Shown piece by piece: positions 59,789 to 64,000 of a stretch of 64,000 bases of DNA. Below the pieces are notes generated by a model. It saw only the letters and a program-made list of their open reading frames with translations, had not been told where the DNA came from and made no database searches. Each line of letters opens with the position of its first letter. Within the stretch, counting starts at the first letter, position 1. Both the position numbers and the translations under genes were made by a program. The DNA comes from Prunus persica (lineage: Eukaryota; Streptophyta; Magnoliopsida; Rosales; Rosaceae). The stretch is from the NCBI RefSeq assembly GCF_000346465.2, contig NC_034009.1:42603897-42667896 (forward strand), written 5' to 3'.

Positions 59789-61353
59789 CTAATCTCTTGG
59801 GGAAAGAAGCACTTTGCTAACCACATTTTCCAGAGCCAAGTAAGACGACCCTTTTGGGGCAGTGGCGTCCTCTGCCAACTTCTTCCATTCAAGGGCTTTC
59901 TTCCTCATCTTTTTGCCCTCTTCTCCATCCATCAATGTCCTCACAAGACCGTCAATGTAATCTCTTTTAACTTCCCCGTCTATCTCAATGCCTATGCCCC
60001 ACTGTGTGCAGCTGTACCTAACATTTGTTTGCTGCTCTGCAAAGAAAGGCCAGCAGATGAGAGGCACTCCGCCACACAAGGCCTCGAGGGTAGAGTTCCA
60101 GCCACTGTGAGTCAAGAACCCTCCAATGGCTGAGTGGAGCAGAACCTGTTCTTGAGGGCACCAACTTGCCAACATACCCCTCTCTTTGGTCTCCTCCAAA
60201 AACTCAGGCGGCACCACAGCGGTTTCTCCAGCAACAAGGCCAGGCCTGATGATCCACAAAAATGGCTTCTTGCTATTTGCAAGTCCCCAAGAAAACTCAA
60301 CCAGCTGCTCATTTGTCATGACTGTGGTGCTTCCAAAGTTGACATAAACCACAGAGTTGGGCTCTTTGGTGTCCAGCCAGTTAAGGCACTCTGTATTCTC
60401 TGCCCACAGGTTCGATCCGATCGCCTTCAAATCATTGTATTCTGATGGAATCTCGCTGTATGGTAGCTGAAGGGGTCCAATGGAGTAAATAGGAGGTAGC
60501 AAAGTGGAAAGGGCATCCACAACTTCTTGCTCCAAGGCATCAAATGTGTTCAAAATAATAGCAGAAGCCTTTTTGGATCGCTCTGTTTCAGACACCATAT
60601 AATGCAGCATGATGTCGTTTGGGTCTGTGGTTCTAATAAAGCTAGGCATGTCCTTCAATCTGACATCCTTCATGCCTGGGATCCAATCAATCTCTGTATC
60701 CAAATACCCATTTGCAAAATCCTTGGCATCTGCAGATCAAATTAAGAAATCAATGGAACTAGTTAGCTAACACTCTTTAAGTTTTTTTTAAAAAAAGTGA
60801 ACTTCTGTTTTTTTTTTTCCCTGAATGATTAATTGATAGTACCTTTAAAAGGAGTGAGGCCCTTCTCAATGAGACGGTAATACTGAACGTAGCCCATCAA
60901 GCCACAAGCACTAGTTGTCCAGAAAAGCACTTCTGGGATCCCGAAATGCTCTGCTGCATCAAGGGTGAAGCTGGTGACACCATCAGCAACAATACAAGTC
61001 ACAGGAGGGGAATCGGGTGAAGAGTTGAGCTTGGTCAAAAGCGCCTCGAAGGGTGCCAAGCAGGTTTTACTAGTGGAATCGCACACCAAAGGCAAGTTGC
61101 GCCTGGCATCGGCATCAGCCGGAGGGAGGCCGTCGGGAATGGTTTCGAATCGAAACGAAGGGAGGCCGTCGAGAGCGTGGGAACCTTGGGATTCAAGCAT
61201 GCGCTTGTGGTTGAACTCTGTGTTCACAAAGGTTATGTGGAAGCCTTTGTAGTTGAGGAGCTTGGCTAATTGCAGCATAGGGTTTATGTGACCCTGAGCT
61301 GGGAAGGGTACAAAAACTGCATGTGGCTTCTCTTTGGAGGCAACTGGACTCAT
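59789..61353 (-). CDS. UDP-glycosyltransferase, UGT85 family (copy B)
   Basis: Same enzyme class as copy A. Exons 60843-61353 and 59789-60729, with the intron after the same codon phase (PFK-G/D), give 1452 nt and 483 residues. The catalytic H22 sits in PAQGHINP and the partner Asp is near D124. The PSPG box is at about residues 360-403 ([32 protein letters not shown], ending EQQ). All landmarks are complete. It differs from copy A mainly in acceptor-side loops, for example TTSACGLMGYVQYYRL against [16 protein letters not shown] and DADARRNLPLV against [11 protein letters not shown], so the substrates may differ. The start ATG is the first in frame, 82 bp downstream of a TATA box. Confidence 0.95.
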
Positions 61354-61434
61354 TTTCTCTGTATGATATCCTAGACAAAAGAGCTGAAGGGAAATGGAGA
61401 TGATGGGATGCTAAGAGAAGTGTAAGAACTTGCA

Positions 61435-61443
61435 GTTTTATAG
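61435..61443 (-). promoter_or_regulatory. TATA box of UGT85 copy B
   Basis: CTATAAAAC on the minus strand followed by TGCA, the same core as the promoter of copy A, about 82 bp before the start codon. Confidence 0.75.
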
Positions 61444-62431
61444 TGGTGAAGGGTCAAGGGCTGCACTGTGCGGGCAAGTGCTTCTTGACCGTTGATGCAT
61501 TTTTCGGATTCTCTATCTGTTTTTTTAAGATAAATTGAGTGCCAGTCATTCCTCGTGGTATGATTATTATAATCTCAGAGATCGACCTTTCCAAATGAGT
61601 CCAAGGCCACGGTGTCCAGAACAAATGCTCGCACAACTACTGCCTGATTAGTGTGTTAGATTGGAGACATTGTCGCATGGCAAGTGTGAAATGTGTGAAA
61701 TGTATGTAGACTTCAAAACGCACACAAGGTTCAGTCATAATCAGAAGAGAAATGCTGGCCGGCAACTTTCATAATTTCATGGGCCATACTCTTTTAAATA
61801 AAGATGTAGAAAGTCTTTAAAAAAAGGAGAAGTTTTAGAGAATAAATTACATTGGGAAAAAGAAAAAGAAGTTTCACACTTTCATTTTTTTCACTTACAC
61901 TCGTGCAAAGATAACTAGTCTTAAATGATTATTCAGTAATTTATAAAATAAAATAAAATAACAAACTATGCTCCTGTGTATAAGGTTGCATTTTATGAAG
62001 AACAAACATTATTTGTCACCATCAATTATGGATGTTATTACTTTTTGGTTTAGTTTAATATTGAAAAGAGGGAATAAATACATGACCTTGGTTATAACTT
62101 ATAGGGACAAATATTCTAAGTCACTTCAGCCCCTTATAAAATTTCAAATTTGACTAAACCATATCATTTTTCATCTTGACTACCCTACAATCTCATTAAA
62201 TCTTTCTTTTTCCATTTGCCTATGCTAGTCACCAGTCATTAGAAAATCCTTGTGGCTGGATGTCGAAGAGTCTATGCCAATGCCCATTAGTTATTCCATT
62301 TGAAAGAACATGTGCTTTGTTTTATGCATTTACTTTTTATTTTATTTTATACAAGCGATATTGAGGGGAGAGAAATCGAACTTAGGACCTCGGGTGTAAG
62401 TGTATTTGTTCTTAATCACTTGAGCTACAAA
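61444..62431. other. Upstream region of UGT85 copy B and spacer
   Basis: No gene. At 62344-62431 lies an intergenic repeat (AAGCGATATTGAGGGGAG ... AATCACTTGAGCTACAA) that also occurs at 36553-36640. Confidence 0.45.
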
Positions 62432-63043
62432 CAGGGGCAGAGCCATTAAAGGATTAGTGTGGTCCCATGCCCCCACTCCATCTTTTATTCATTGTATTAT
62501 AATATTATGTATGATGTATAATATTTAACATATTAGACTAGTTTTAGGAGATATTTATCCTAAAATAAATAGTATATTTTTTGTATTTTTTGTCTACAAC
62601 AATAAAACTTCTTAATCACTTTTTTATTTCTCTCTTTTACCTTCTAGATTAGTTTATGATATTTACACTAAAAACTCCTACATTTTTAACCTTTCTTTCT
62701 CTTTTTCTTTTGTGTAAGTTAAACTTTGTGAATTTTTATTTCCCTCTCTTTTTTCATAGATTTTATGAACCCCTTTTGTATTTATTCTCTATGTTGGAAT
62801 ATAAATTATTAATTTGTGAGTTTATAATATTTTAGATGATGAGATTAGTACTTAACCATTATAAAATATGAAATTGCGGACAATTATGATTGTAATGAAT
62901 GGATATATTAATCAATATAAAATGATGTTATGAAGTAGGCCAAAAGGAGTAGTTTAATTAGTGTCATATTAATTTAGCATATTCTTAATAAACTTGTGAA
63001 TGAGAATGACTCCCTTTAATTTGAAATCCTGATTCTGCCATTG
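62432..63043. mobile_element. hAT-type element inserted in an older intergenic repeat
   Basis: CAGGGGCAGAGCCATTAAAGG at the left and CCTGATTCTGCCATTG at the right are imperfect inverted ends. The flanks are GCTACAAA (62424-62431) and ACTACAAG (63044-63051). Joining the flanks restores the phrase GAGCTACAAG-CCCTTG expected from the related repeat at 36550-36640, so both 8-mers are one-base variants of the original GCTACAAG. No coding capacity. Confidence 0.75.
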
Positions 63044-63051
63044 ACTACAAG

Positions 63052-63819
63052 TCCCTTGCACATTTACCTTTTTCATTTAAGTCTGAAGAATGCCTTGTAA
63101 AAATGTAAAACGAAAACTATTATTGACACTGCAAAGAAAACATCATACATTAATTCATTCAATTGTAATTTCTCTTATGATTTTATAATTTTTTAGAATT
63201 CCAATAACAGCTCTGGATAAAATTCATTAGAAAGAAGAATTGAAGTATGTTCAAACAGATTTCAAAATAGACTAAACAATTTATCAGTAACAACTTTTGT
63301 CAGCTTAATTCCATTTGTGTGTCAATTTCGTCCTTATTATCATAAATTCTGTTATCAGTAAACAATCCCCATATCAAACAGAGTGTTCAGTTAAGGACAG
63401 TGACAATCGAGCAATATTGCCTGACGAAACACCAAACCAGAACTTAAAATCACGATAAAAAGGAAAAGAAAGACGTGCTGTCTTCAATGAGAAAACCAAC
63501 TTCAGATCTATTCTCACACCAAGTGAAAACATAAGGACAAGATTGATGAAATCGATGACACATTAACACTACAACACTGGGCGAAACTCGAGTTTCATTG
63601 TGTTGAAATGAGTGATACGAGTGTGCCTTAATCTAAGAAACATTGCACACCGCCCAAAAAAATACTCAATAATTGTATTTTGGTCAAACAAAAAAGATGA
63701 GCAAATTACAAAAAAAGTAAAAATAAAAATAATCAGGGAATTCAGAAGATGTTATAAAGTAATAAGCGAAGCCCATATAAAGAAAGTAAAAGGATATTAG
63801 TCAAAAGATGAAATTATGA
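63052..63819. other. Intergenic DNA, no gene
   Basis: AT-rich; nothing recognised. Confidence 0.4.
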
Positions 63820-63869
63820 TGTTGCGTAAAAGTATCATTATGTCTCCTTTAGATGCCATTTGCTTTGCC

Positions 63870-63879
63870 TATAAATAGG
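63870..63879 (+). promoter_or_regulatory. TATA box near the right edge, possibly of an LTR
   Basis: TATAAATAGG is followed by a purine-rich GAGAAAGAAGAGAAAG leader to the window end. The arrangement CCTATAAATAGG, short AT stretch, AATG and GA-rich leader is frequent in plant LTRs, and a TG start could lie near 63821 (TGTTGCGTAAAAG). It could equally be the promoter of a gene starting beyond the window. Confidence 0.5.
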
Positions 63880-64000
63880 CATCATTTTACTTGTAAAGAT
63901 ACATGAATGGAGAAAAGAAGAGAAAGAAGAGAAAGTGAGAGGAAATAAGAGAGAGTGAGAAATCTGAGTGTGTGAGTTCTGTCTAAGAAGAAATTCTATC

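Overview
This window is nuclear DNA of a flowering plant. The evidence is genes split by GT-AG introns, plant-only families (UGT85-type glucosyltransferases, a WIP zinc finger, a REM-type B3 gene, a DTM1-like signal peptidase homologue), an intron-containing elongator tRNA-Met, and a dense load of plant transposons. A eudicot is clear. A woody rosid, perhaps Rosaceae, is my guess from general protein resemblance and was not tested. Two runs of N (39475-39574 and 40844-41597) show this is a draft scaffold.

Layout. 1-15 kb holds no protein gene I can support: AT-rich DNA with a small MITE, tRNA-Met(CAT), a poly(A) retroelement with a 16-bp target duplication, a 1.4-kb terminal-inverted-repeat element full of TA/CA microsatellite, and a hAT-type MITE. 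15.4-17.7 kb carries MED18 (Mediator head subunit) in five coding exons. 18.8-22.5 kb is noncoding repeat with a ~107-bp tandem array. 23.1-24.9 kb is a decayed Ty1/copia 3' half. 25.9-26.7 kb is a DTM1/SPC12-like gene. 27.6-30.0 kb is a frameshifted two-B3-domain (REM) gene on the minus strand. 30.7 kb has a Mutator-type MITE and 33.8 kb a TRIM-like LTR. 35.3-44.0 kb is an ARP1-like RRM gene whose last intron has been invaded by a very young copia element. 44.5-46.7 kb is a nested DNA-transposon cluster. 48.6-61.4 kb alternates WIP zinc finger (+), UGT85-like (-), broken WIP zinc finger (+), UGT85-like (-). 62.4-63.0 kb is another hAT-type element, and the right edge has a TATA box that may belong to an LTR.

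How it fits together. The genes are ordinary single plant genes, not a pathway cluster. Three organisational points stand out. First, the WIP/UGT block appears to have been duplicated in tandem, with one WIP copy since broken. Second, a copia element with seemingly identical LTRs sits in the last RRM-gene intron. Third, a nearly identical 1.27-kb copy of that RRM gene lies inside the element between two N runs, which looks like a scaffolding error rather than biology. All CDS models below were built by reading splice sites by hand, and the total lengths of the intact genes divide by three. No database search was possible.
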